Positions 10,496-21,415 of a DNA stretch of 64,000 bases are shown here, piece by piece. Made by a program: the position numbers and the translations under genes. Each line of letters begins with the position of its first letter. Positions within the stretch are counted from its first letter, which is position 1. The notes under the pieces are model-generated. The model searched no databases, had not been told where the DNA came from, and was given only the letters and a program-made list of their open reading frames with translations. The DNA comes from Gamsiella multidivaricata (lineage: Eukaryota > Mortierellomycota > Mortierellomycetes > Mortierellales > Mortierellaceae), in assembly GCF_025024155.1 (NCBI RefSeq), contig NW_026251765.1, forward strand, positions 62,001-126,000. The letters run 5' to 3'.

Positions 10496-12235
10496 ACGGT
10501 TGCTACGGGATAGTGGACATTGTATCTTGAATAAATGCTTGAAATCCTCACTGATAAGCGAGCGTACAAATCAAAAACGAGCATTGTCTCAATTCGGATC
10601 AACTCGATGGATGTTCATGGATATGTGTGTCAATGGTTATGTTGACAAGAAACAGTTTTCAGGACAGGACGCAGACAGAAAAAAAAAAAAAAAAAGAGCG
10701 GACATTGGTTATGAATGACACACGGGATCTGGCTTATCCACAGTTGAACATAACGGATGACCCATCGCCATTTGACGAGATATCGAGGACTTTTTTTTTT
10801 TTTTTTTTTTCGTACGGATCAAGGGCAAGGAAGCAGCAGATAATACCGCAGGAACTGAAGATTATTTTCTAGCCGCTATCGGTTGTAAGAGGAACAGGAA
10901 TTGAACGTCTTGCAAAATGAAAAAGGAAGAGAACTTGAAAAGAAAGGCTGCCAAGAAGGAAGGAATCATTGAACAACAAACGAGAGCATCTAATTTCTAT
11001 CCTTAAATCCTGGAAATGAATAACCTGGCAACTCGGCTATCTTGGCAAATGGTCATTTTGGGTCGCCTTGCATTTTGTATCTTCATTTTTCTCCGCACTT
11101 CTGTACGCCGAAGGAAGCTTTATTTAGTCAGTAGCTCTGACATCGCCCTCCTTCCTCACGTCAGTCGTAGCATCAGCACCCAGCAGCAGCGTCAGAACCG
11201 GCGTTTCTTACACACTTCTTTTACTTCATAACTCGTGGAATGTAACCGAGACCCTGAACCAGATTGCCCTAGGCTCGAATTTCCTCATCGCAGTCGACGG
11301 ACAACAACAACGACGATTATCTCTGCTGCTGCTGTTGCTGTTGGTATAGCAATGTAGATGACCCGTTACCCAACAGCATGTCTCCTTCTCTTCTCCTGTA
11401 GTAAACTCTTCTTCCGTTTCTTCCTCCTCCTCCACTATGCCCTTGTCTTACTCCAACTTCAACAACAACGTGATCAATAACGACACTCAGCGCCGGCAGC
11501 AGCGACACCAAGAACGAACAAACACTCAGCATCCAGAAGATAACAGCAACAGCGATGATACCAGCTTCTACCACTCCAGCGATGTACCTACCTGTCTGGA
11601 TCAGGGACTAACCGCTGCTCGAGGACGCAAGATCTACTTTCGTTGAGTGCCTTTGCCTTTCTTTTGCACAGCCCTGTACTCACCCCCAGGAATGGAAAGT
11701 ATCCCCTCTAGGAAAGGCAAGAGGGACGTATTCCCTAATCGCGCTCTCTCTTCACTCATCCTCCTACTAGGTGTAGTCGCTGAAATAAACAGTCTTTAAT
11801 AGTCCCGCGTTAAAAGACGATAAAAAATCGCGCTTTATTTTTCAGTCCCCAAAAGTCCGAAAGGACGGTTCAGTCTTCAGAAACCAGTCCACAAAACGAC
11901 TACCTTGGATTTTATGTCGAGCCCTCTCTTTGAGATTTTTTTTTTCTTCTTCACTAAGTTTTATTAGTTGGACGATCTGTTGCACAGTTTTTGTGCTTCT
12001 TGGGTCGTCCTATCGGGCAAGTCAACACTTCACCTCGCGCGACCGTCTTGGTCCATGTGAATGCGAACTTTCTACCTGCTCGAGATCGAAACGAACCTGC
12101 TCTTAATCGCTTGCTGAGCGCAAATCAATGCCTCAGTGAGTTTCATATGCCAGGCACACCTCCTTCTCTTTTTAATAACAGCAACAATAACTTTTTTTTT
12201 TTATTTTTTTTTATTGGGATCGAAACAATGGACAC
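10496..12235. other. 1.7-kb intergenic stretch with homopolymers and CAG/GTT runs
   Basis: It holds an A-tract (about 10680-10695), a T-tract (about 10791-10811) and CAG/CTG/GTT-rich stretches around 11300-11500. Short open frames are low-complexity (poly-Gln, Asn-rich or their hydrophobic antisense) and not supported as genes. Convergent 3' UTRs of L11 and Pch2 probably occupy both ends. Confidence 0.4.
10530..10535 (+). promoter_or_regulatory. Candidate polyadenylation signal of the L11 gene
   Basis: A consensus AATAAA occurs 34 bp after the L11 stop codon, a sensible distance for a fungal poly(A) signal. Confidence 0.5.
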
Positions 12236-14715
12236 TTATCTATGATCCTGGTCGCCATGGACACTCTCGAAAGTCTTTAGACGGACACTTGACGACTGCT
12301 CGTCCTGGACAACCCTATGTAATGCATTTAAGAAGATATCCAGCCTTGTCGTCGGCGACTATTTTATCACACACACAGACAAACGGATCAGTTAATAATT
12401 ATTATTTTTTTCCCTTCCACAGAGATAAACCTTGGACAGCACTGCTCGTCCTACTTGAATGTATCCGGCATGCGCCAGAAAGGGGAGCTTGCGAATGATC
12501 CGGCCACTCATCCCCAATGCCAGGCCGGCAATATCATACAGCTTCCGAGATACTGCCACCTGTATCTGCTCTCCTTCGAAGCTGTAGGATGGCATGAGTG
12601 CGTATAGTCTGATACGCCTCCAGTCCCATAGATCAAGGCCCTAGACAATAAAAAAAAAAATGGTCGCCTCTGGTCAGCTTTGTCGTCCCGTCATTACAGT
12701 GCTTGCACCAACACTTATAGATGATCATAGGGCTCACTTGAGATTGGATAATGGCTGCCCGCTCGAGCTCCTTGATGCTAGAGTAGAGGATGCTATAGAT
12801 CGCTTGCTGCGACGGAAGGCCAATGTGCAGCTTGATATCTGCCCGATCAATAAACGCGATATCTAGAGGTCATCAATAACGAACAGAGTGTCAGCACAGT
12901 CAGATAGAATGTGTACTGTTCCCATGCTTCGTCTCCCGTACCAATTGCCTCTGTGATATTGGAAGTCGTCAGGATCAAGACGTTTTTTTGCTTCTTCAGT
13001 CGGTCAATCTGAGTGAGTAGCGCATTCACAGCCTAGGATAACATCGATGGTTAATAAAGATGTCAGTGGAGGATCGTCGGCATCATTTGCCTCCGTTGCC
13101 CGTGATGCCTGGCACGAACAGCAGCACCTACTCTTATCGAATCCGAGGGCTCGTTTCCAGACAACGCCGCTCTCCTCGCCGCCGCCAAACTCTCCACTTC
13201 ATCTACAATGCGTTTTTTTAACATAATTCGCAGGGGTAAGTAACCATCGACAAGTCACACACATGTACGCGTGCGAGCACAATAATGGAATAGCTCCCAT
13301 ACCGATCAGCACACAGACGAAGGCGTCTTCATCCTCGACCATGCTCCAGATCTGGTCAAACATGCGCTGTACCATCTTGCCGCTCTCGGAGAACCATTTG
13401 CTGAACAGACTGTGGCTGTTGATCTCCAGTAGTTTACCATATCGATATCTAGGAGCGGAATATATCGTGGATCAGTGGTGATATCCATCACAACAATTTG
13501 AACATATTTCTTTGTTCAGGGTTGCCGTACCTTTGAGAAAGCCGGATAGATAACTTTTGGGCAAGTCCTCGACAAAGAGATGTCTTTCCTGTTCCCGGCG
13601 GACCATGCAGCAGTACGACTCTTTGTGTAGCAAAACAACAACAACAACAAGCAGCAACAGCATTAACAGCAGCAGCATTAGACTATATCTACTGAAGTAG
13701 CATGTCTTCTAGATCGAAATACAAAAAAAATTACTTTTGGCCGTTTACCTATTCCATGATATGAGATCAGGATTCACATTCTTGTCCGAGAACAAAAACA
13801 TCGTGCGAACGTATTCCAGCAGCTTGATCTGCAGCATTTCGTCGAATACCAAGCTACCACAGTAAGATCGGATCAAAACGCCATGGCCATTGAACCAGCT
13901 CAATACTTGGTTAGTTGTCTGGGTTGCAGTAATTACTGAGAGAGGGACATTGACACACAGTAAGAGAGGCGCTTTTACCTGTCCCAAGTGCCCTCGAGCT
14001 CTTGGCAAGGCAGGGTCCAATGATGAGCCATCATCACTGCCTGCTCTCCTCCTTGATTCATACCTCCGTCATACTCCTCTACAGCGCCCTGCTCCTGCAC
14101 CTGATAGACGTGAATCGACAAATCAACATCACAAAGTCGAAAGATGTCCAGTGCGCCTTGTCCTTGCTCTTGGTCCGATCCTGTTGGAGTTGACTGATTG
14201 GTCATAGTCGAATCACTTCCCTGTGGTCTTGATCCTCCTCCTCCTCCTCCTCCTCCTCTTGCTCCTTCTTCTTCAAATGCTGTTCTGTGTGCAGTAATAG
14301 AATTGGATCCTGAGCATTCTCCGACCCATATCCGCTCGACATGCGTTCGAACAAACTCATCCTCGCTGTCGCGGAAATCCGTGATTTCTTGGAAACACAC
14401 CAACGAGACTTTGGTCGCGACCACGAAGTATCGGAGACGTTCTCGCATCACTCGGTACGGTACTGAACATTGGGGAGTCAATCTTGCCTCGACTATTTTT
14501 TTTTTTTTTTTTTTTTGAATATGGTATGGAGTAGATGCACATTGAAGGGAGAGGGTGGGGTCAGTCTTGTGCTCGCCTGTTCGCCTTTTCGCCTGTTCCT
14601 GAACGAACAGCAGAAACGAGAAGGATGATTTTCTGAATCAGATCCTGCAATGGCCGAGTTTGTAATTACTTTGAAGGACTGGCTTAAGCTCATTCGTCCC
14701 GAAAGTCGTAGTCAT
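12236..14715 (-). CDS. PCH2: Pachytene checkpoint protein 2 (Pch2/TRIP13), AAA+ ATPase
   Basis: AAA+ remodeller of HORMA-domain proteins (Hop1, Mad2), acting in meiotic checkpoint and spindle-checkpoint silencing. Ten exons assemble in frame: 14715-14670, 14492-13979, 13853-13749, 13620-13531, 13448-13303, 13202-13132, 13032-12942, 12862-12738, 12640-12455 and 12358-12236. They total 1,497 nt (498 aa). Marks in order: MMAHHWTLP in the N-domain, [15 protein letters not shown], Walker [31 protein letters not shown], Walker B as [13 protein letters not shown], sensor [18 protein letters not shown], and [16 protein letters not shown] (sensor 2 region). These align along the whole length with TRIP13. 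The start ATG opens a 46-nt exon and was chosen because it joins in phase to EARLTPQ. A Gly-rich linker (about eight Gly) sits in the N-terminal part. Identity is firm; the first exon is less so. Confidence 0.9.
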
Positions 14716-14771
14716 CTCTGTAAAGAGCACGAATGTCTGGATGCCGATGGAGTTGCTGACGGACAAGGCGG

Positions 14772-14802
<31 letters not shown>

Positions 14803-14957
14803 CGTGGCAACAAAAGAGTCACTGCTGGGACTGACTGAATACACAAACGCGCCCAAAAGATATAAAAAAGAAAGACGCGACAAAGGACGCGTTTATTATT
14901 GCAAATGCACTCTTTCATGGATTGAATATCAAAAATGCTATATGGACGGAAAAAAAA
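14716..14957. repeat. Poly-T tract between two minus-strand genes
   Basis: Short intergenic segment with a run of about 26 T (14777-14802). It lies upstream of Pch2 and includes the 3' flank of the dehydrogenase gene. No gene seen. Confidence 0.5.
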
Positions 14958-16099
14958 TTACAACTTGGACTTGTTCTCAAAGTTGGCCATGATGCTCTCC
15001 ATCGACTCTTGCGTAGACTCTGGATGGGTGGCACGACCGTCCTCAAAGTTGGTGATCTCTGCCCACTTGGCCTTGACGTCCTCGGGCTGGAGGGTCTGGT
15101 CGATGGGGAAACCGTAGCCACCGGTGCGCTCCCAGCGGAGCTTGCCGATGAAACCGGCGCCGACCTCAAAGAGGGATCCGTTCTCGGTCGTGTTCTCGTG
15201 GCAGAGATAGGCAACCAAAGGAGTGACCATCTCGGGCTTCAAGGAGGCGAGCATGTCTGGGGGAAGGACGGTCTCGGTCATGCGTGAGGCGGCCATGGGC
15301 GCAATAACGTTGCTGTGAATGTTGTCCTTCTTTCCTTCGAGGGCGAGGGTCTTTGTCAATCCGACGAGGGCCAACTTGGCAGCCGAGTAGTTGGCTTGAC
15401 CTAGAGGTAATGTCAGCAATAAGAATAGAGAGATCAATACACTGACCTAAGGATGGTTTGCATGGCTTCCGAAAGAAAAAAAAAAGTGCTCCTTACCAAA
15501 GTTGCCATAGATTCCGGCGGCCGAAGCTATTTTGTTTTGTTTTGTTCACAATAAAGTATTCATATCAGCACTAATACACACATTCCCTGTCTGTTGATGA
15601 GCATGAACCATGAACAAAGTGATCTTTCCCCCCAAACACTCGGAAACCTACTTGTGTTGATGATACGACCGAACTTCTGCTGCCTAAAGATGGGCCAGGC
15701 AGCCTTGAGGACCTTGTAGGCACCGTCAACATGGACCTGGAAGATCAGCTTCCACTGCTCGTCCGTCATGCGCGCGAACGACACATCCTTAAGGATACCC
15801 GCGTTGTTGATCACGATATCCAGACGACCAAAGGCCTTCATGGCCGTCTCCACAATCTTATCGCCGTCCAGGACAGAGTCGTAGTTGGCGACGGCCTTGC
15901 CTCCAGCAGCCCGGATCTCCTCCACAACTACATCAGCAGCACGGGACGAGGCACCCTCTCCTGTATGGGAAGCGCCCAGATCGTTGACAACGACGGAAGC
16001 ACCGCGGGAGCCAAAGAAGAGGGCGTGGGATCGGCCAAGTCCACCACCGGCACCGGTGACGATCACGACACGTCCATCGAAGCGAAGATTCTCAGCCAT
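14958..16099 (-). CDS. Peroxisomal (3R)-hydroxyacyl-CoA dehydrogenase, single SDR domain, PTS1
   Basis: Short-chain dehydrogenase related to the dehydrogenase unit of peroxisomal multifunctional enzyme 2 (Fox2/HSD17B4), which oxidises 3-hydroxyacyl-CoA with NAD in beta-oxidation. Exons 16099-15652, 15526-15497 and 15400-14958 total 921 nt (306 aa). Visible marks: [21 protein letters not shown] with the TGxxxGxG cofactor loop, [19 protein letters not shown], and the catalytic Ser-Tyr-Lys set in [13 protein letters not shown] followed by NYSAAK. The C-terminus ends ENKSKL, a canonical peroxisomal PTS1, so the protein is complete as a single domain. There is no hydratase or SCP2 domain downstream, unlike Fox2. 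The 30-nt middle exon is needed to restore GIYGNFGQANYS. The exact substrate range is inferred. Confidence 0.9.
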
Positions 16100-16988
16100 T
16101 GTTGTTGTTGTTGTTGTTATTGCGGTATGTTTTGAGGAGAAGGAAGGTGAGAGTGGAGTGTAAGAGTGAGAAGGGTGAGAGAAAGATAAAGAAAGAAAAG
16201 CAAAAAGTACCGTAGAGGGAGCACGGAAAGGATTGCATTGTCACTTTGAGCACGCCCAGCAAGCGCATCGCTTTCACCTGATTTTTGAAAATGCTGCAAA
16301 ACATCCCATTGGCCCACCCGGGAATGCCACACACACCCTCTACACTCACATGGCAGCCGACGAGCAGTGTCCGCGAAGTGACGCAGGACGACCATCCTCC
16401 CGGCCCCACCATCCTCCCCCTCCTCCCCCCCTTCCCCGCATTGGAATGGGCTCTAGTGCAGTCGTATTTTGTTCGTACTGGGAATGGACATGTCCACATG
16501 GAACGCTGGAGGAGGAGAAGAGGTGCGCAACTCCTTGTTCCATTCTGTTTAAGCATTATGCGTCGAAGATCTCTCCTCGCGTGCCGCGAGTGCATTTTCC
16601 CTTGATTACTGATACCCCGACAATGGGAATATCCAGTATCCCATACAGAAGTGGCACTCCAGCTCAGAATTTTTTTTTTTTTTTGTTTGTTTTGTTTGGC
16701 ATCACCAACTTCCACGATGAGATTGACAAAAGAGCTGTAATCAACTCCACGCGCGTCTACGCATGCCCGACCCAGGCTTTTATGTCGCCCATCCTTATCA
16801 ATTGTCAATCGTTTTCGATGTACATTATTATAATTAACTTTTTTTTTTTTTTTTTTTTTTTTTTTCCTTTTGTCACCGCCGCTGTTGTCGTTTGTAAAGA
16901 CGAGTGCACGAGTACATGGTTCTTGAGGTTTGGATGGATGATATATTAGATGATGGGGGGGGGGGGGGAAGAGAGGGGGGTAACCTTG
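16100..16988. other. Intergenic region with poly-T and poly-G tracts
   Basis: Lies upstream of the dehydrogenase and downstream of the membrane-protein gene. It contains T-tracts (about 16670-16684 and 16840-16865) and a G run (about 16956-16967). Long open frames on both strands here are low-complexity or antisense and not supported. Confidence 0.4.
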
Positions 16989-18290
16989 TTAATCGTCATC
17001 GAAGCTTCCTCTACGCCAGCCAGGCGAGGAAGTTCGCCGAACTTCAAAACTAGGCTGATGCTGGCTGTGATTCCGCAGTGCAGAGTGAGACCCATTCTCG
17101 TCATCGTCACTGTCCGGATTCATAACGCGCAGGTTTCTGGCGGGAAGATGAAAAAGACATATAGGATGGAAAAAAGGAGAGTGAGTGGGTTGCCCTAGTC
17201 CATTTCCGATAATGTGCCAGAAAAAATAATAATTTAGCGACACATCGACTTACGAGACTTTGGAGATGGGTGGCAACGTAGGCTGGATCATGCCTGTGTA
17301 TTGAGGGAGAGCCACCTCCATGTACGAGTCCGGCTGCGTGTCGCGATACTTGTACTCGTCCAAACCTCCAGCATTTCGAGCGCGATCCCTCCTCCGCCTT
17401 CCCCAGACATACGCCGCGACTGAAAGTGCGACGACCAAAGCAATCACTGACACCACGATTCCTGCGATTGCTCCTGATGAGAGGCTGCTGTTACCACTGC
17501 CAATGCCCCCCACAGTCTTGTTGCCTGAGGGCGCATCGATTGTTGTTGGGACTGAGGCGCCCATGCTTGTGGAGGGGGTTGTGATTGTCGGGGTTATTGT
17601 GGTTGTCGTTTGGTTAGGGAGGTTGATGAGCTTCCATTGCTGGTTCATGGATAGGCACACGAGTTTGTAGCTGTCGATGTCCTTGACAGAATAGTGTGCA
17701 GAGCTTGATGACTGGCACCTTAAGCATCCGACCATCTAAGGAGCAACACATACATAGCATACATAGCAAGCAATGTCAATATGAGCGCGCTTTCATGAAC
17801 AAAATGATCGACAAAGGCAGGAGAGGCAAGAGAGGCAAGGAGACACAAAACAAAAGGGATCAAAGACAAGAGACAAGAGTATACCTGATCGTAATAGTTT
17901 TGGTTACATGCGCATGCGGATTGTTCCAGGGTCGGTCTAAAGGGGAGGGCGGGAAAGAAGAAGGACGAATGCCGCAATAGCAACGAGGACGTGTGAGCAT
18001 CGTGATGTGTTTAAGGCGTAAGGCGTTGTCGACGACGGGGTTATGTCGAACAAGCGGCTGACTTACTGATAGACAAGGGTGCCAGGCCAGGTTTGCATCT
18101 GCAGGGACGAGTTGCATGGCTTGAGGATCGTATCGGCAATACCGCAGTTGGGACATGATTCGTCGGCATTGGCGTGCTTTGGCGAGACTGAGAGGAGGAC
18201 GAGGGTCGAGAGGAACAGGACCCAGGCTGCTGATGGCCGGCGGGAGGAGGCCCTCTTGGACTTTGAGATGGGATATGGTGCTGTGGACAT
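16989..18290 (-). CDS. Predicted type I membrane protein with a cysteine-rich ectodomain
   Basis: Family not recognised. Exons 18290-18067, 17936-17885, 17735-17254 and 17136-16989 join in frame (906 nt, 301 aa). Residues about 22-45 form a signal peptide (hydrophobic core AAWVLFLSTLVLLSV ending near ANA). The ectodomain has spaced cysteines: CPNCG, KPCNSS, CACNQNYYDQ and GCLRCQ. A Thr/Pro/Ser-rich, probably O-glycosylated stalk follows (TTTTITPTITTPSTS). One transmembrane helix (AIAGIVVSVIALVVALSVAAY) precedes a basic stop-transfer RRRRDR and a cytosolic tail of about 75 residues rich in Asp, Ser and Arg. The layout resembles fungal cell-surface sensors or adhesion proteins, but that is only a structural analogy. 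The four short cysteine exons are supported by good splice sites. Confidence 0.75.
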
Positions 18291-19548
18291 GTAGAGTACA
18301 GATAGCGGTGCAATGGGGTGTTGGTTCCTGGTCGGGCACTACTTCTGAGAGGGACAGTAAAGGGAGCTTGGGTAAGGAATCGCAGTCGCGTTGGATGCTG
18401 TAAACAGATGCACGTGCAAACAAATACATGCGCAAAACAAAAGGGGACTGACGAAGAAGGAGGAGAGAGAGTACAGGGAGGAGGAGGAGAGGGAGGAGCG
18501 GCAGAGGCAGATGGAGTATGATCGCAGGAGCAGAGAGGGAGAGAGAGAGAGAGAGAGGAGGAGAAACAGAAATAGAAAGAGAAAGAGAAAGAGAGAGGAC
18601 GCGGATGGGAGGGAAGGAGGGGCGAAAGGAGGAGGGAGGAGCGCGACGAAGGGGCCCTGCAGGAGATGAAACAGATCAAATAAAACAGTGGAAAAAAGGC
18701 AAAACGTGGGATAGGGTTGAGACCCACAGCTCGGGTTGACTCTATCCCTCCTCCCCTCATCGCCCTCGAGGCCATTATTAAACCACTGCTTTGCACGCCA
18801 TCGAGGATGCGCAAGTAAAGAGAAAATGGGATCCACATCCATAGAGGGGGGGGTTGGGCCAAGCCAAGCAAGGTCCGCGCTCAGGAGAGCCCTAGACTAG
18901 GTTATCCCATGATGGGGGTGGGTGGTACGAATGCAATGCAACGGCGTGTCATAACTGAGAGCACTGCTTGATCTGATATCATATATCAGACTGTGATCTG
19001 TGGCGTACAGTAGGCTATCTTTAACATCGCAATTGGAATCGCAATTGGCGGGAAGGGAGAACAAGAACGAGGGAAGGTTCGAGAGTATGAGGGAGTGGAT
19101 GAGCAGGCTAAAGATGCGCTATGTAGACTGCAACTGCTGTGCGTGTGCTTTAATGCTGTGGTGTTCACAATGACCGTTGGTTGGTCGGTGGGCTGATTGG
19201 GTTATATGAAAAGGAAGGAATGAAAAAAAGGGGAGGGGAGACGAAGCACAGGGGCCTGGAATGGAGTCTGTCGATAGAAAAAAAAAAGCACGCATTCACA
19301 CAGCTGACTGTTGAGGAAAGGTTCATGGCCAAATAGAATGTTGCTTACAGCTCCAAAAAGTAACACAGACGAAAGGAACCCCAAGGAAGAGAGAATAGAA
19401 CCAGAGTATGTGATCAAGTGGGGTGCACAGACGGAGACAGGAAGAGTAGGAGACGTGATGAAGAGGTGCGATGCTGTTTGCGGTAGCAAGGGAAAAAGGG
19501 ATGTTGGTATAGGGCGAAAGAGCCAAGCAGTAAAGCGAAGTAAAGTAA

Positions 19549-19579
<31 letters not shown>

Positions 19580-19638
19580 GCGGTAGGAAGATGGACAATG
19601 CGTTTGCTGTTTACTCTCGTGGCTACAGTTTGCATTGG

Positions 19639-19675
<37 letters not shown>

Positions 19676-21415
19676 TTGTACGAATGTGTATGTGTGTGTA
19701 TATGTGTACGTGGATGTGTGTATGTGTGGATGTGGGTGTGGTGTTGCGAGTGAGGGTGTGAGTGAGTAAGACAAGAAAAGAAGCGACAGGTTGCTACTGA
19801 TGTACGTACATGCGATACGCGTTGGTTGGAGACGAGCGTGAAAGAGAGGCGTGTGGGCGTGTCCTGATTGTGGATGACGGGGTAGGTGGGGTGCGTAGGA
19901 TATGTGGGGAGGGAGAGAGGGACCAGACAGGGGGGGTTTGAGGAAGAGGAGAAAGAGGCGAGCAAGGTGAAGAAGAGGAGGGTTGATCCGCAGGAGGAGT
20001 GAGGAGGAGTGAGGAGGAGGAGGAAGAAGAAGAAGAAGAAGAAGAGAGTGAGAAAGAGAGAGAGGGAGTGGGAAGAGAAAGAAGCGTGAGCAGGAAAGGG
20101 CGGGGTGGTATTTGCAAGCAAGAGAAGCAAGAGAAGCAAGAAAAGCAAACAGGCAAACAACCAGGCAAGTAAACAACCAAACAAGTAAACAACTAAACAA
20201 GCACGCAGGCAAAGAAAGGGTGTCTGCCCTTTCGAAACCCGATGGACCCGATTGAATCAAGTTGATCCGAATCAAATGACCCAATGTGTTGCTCATTTGT
20301 CTGATTCGCCTTCTGTCTGTCTGTCTGTTTGTCTGTTTGTTTGTTGTTTGTTGTTTTACTGGCTGTTGCTGGCTGTTGCTGCCTCGCTTCTTTGGGTGCG
20401 TCTCCTCTGCCCCCCCCCACCCCTACCCCCATCGTCTATTTTTACCGGTGATGTTTGGATGGCTATGGACACATCTCCCGCGCTCGCGCTCGTTTTTCCC
20501 TTTGATGAATATCAGATTGCAATATACAGTCTCCTCATACCCTCCTCCCCCTGCCCTGCCTCTCTCTCGTCCGGGATGGATCTGAGCACATTGAACAACA
20601 GCGAAACCAGCAAACAGCACTACAGCACTACCAATTGAATCAATTGAGCTGGACCCCTGTTAAGCAATGCTGCCCCCCATGTCCACCTAGTCCGCCTAGT
20701 CAACAAATGGTGCATGCAGTAGTCCAGTAGACTATCTTGTTCGTCCTTAATAGTCGTCTGTTTGTTATCGCCTAATGGCAACATGTCACTAATTTAGTAC
20801 CAGAAGTATATTACATTGCTGGGCCATGTCATCCTCTAAAATGCCAATGGTCCTTGTAATTCATGTTCATATGCCTGTAGTTCATACCAGGACCGAACAG
20901 GGCTCCTGTTGTAATCTAATCACACGCACAGGCATTTTCTAGATATCTCAAGAAAAGAGTGATCGCGGAACAACAATACCACGCACACACAGACGTACAC
21001 ACATGCACATGCATACACAGGCATAGTCTACACGCGCACACAACGCAGAGTTCGATATCATAGCATCCCTTTATCCTTTATTCTTTATTCTTTATTCGAC
21101 TTTTTTTTTTTTTGTTTTTTGTTAACCGTTGAGACCCTGAGATCGGGAAGATGAGAATCATGGATCCAAGGAGCACCAGAAGGACAAGGAAACAGAGGTC
21201 GAGATGCGTGTTCTGTTTTCTGTCGCATAGCCCCCTCCTTCATTCCTTTGTATTAGCTAATCCATTTGGGGGGGGGGGGGGGAAGTGGCGCCCACACACT
21301 TAAACCTTACCGCTGCGTTTCGTGTTCCGTTCCGTTTGCGCCTTCATCTGAAACGCGCACATTCATCTGACCAATTATTATTTCTGGATATTTGGTTATT
21401 TATTTACGACGCGAT
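18291..21415. repeat. 3.1-kb gene-poor region of purine-rich and microsatellite DNA
   Basis: No gene is supported. It contains GA-rich DNA (about 18440-18660), an A-tract (about 19552-19579), a GA microsatellite (about 19643-19672), TG-rich DNA (19680-19760), GAA/GAG runs (about 20010-20060), an AAGCAAACA-type repetitive stretch (about 20115-20215), CTGT/TTGT runs (20310-20350), a CA-rich stretch (20985-21045) and a G15 run (21269-21283). Long minus-strand open frames such as 19202-20296 are leucine/serine/proline-only translations of these purine repeats. They are not credible proteins. Promoter sequence for the membrane-protein gene lies at the left end. Confidence 0.55.

Noticed and set aside
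11317..11646. Overlapping hydrophobic (minus) and Asn/Gln-rich (plus) frames
   Set aside because: Each is the antisense shadow of the other in CAG/GTT-rich DNA, with no homologue recognised.
19202..20296. 364-codon minus-strand open frame
   Set aside because: It is a Leu/Ser/Pro/Phe-only translation of purine microsatellites with no domain or codon-use support.
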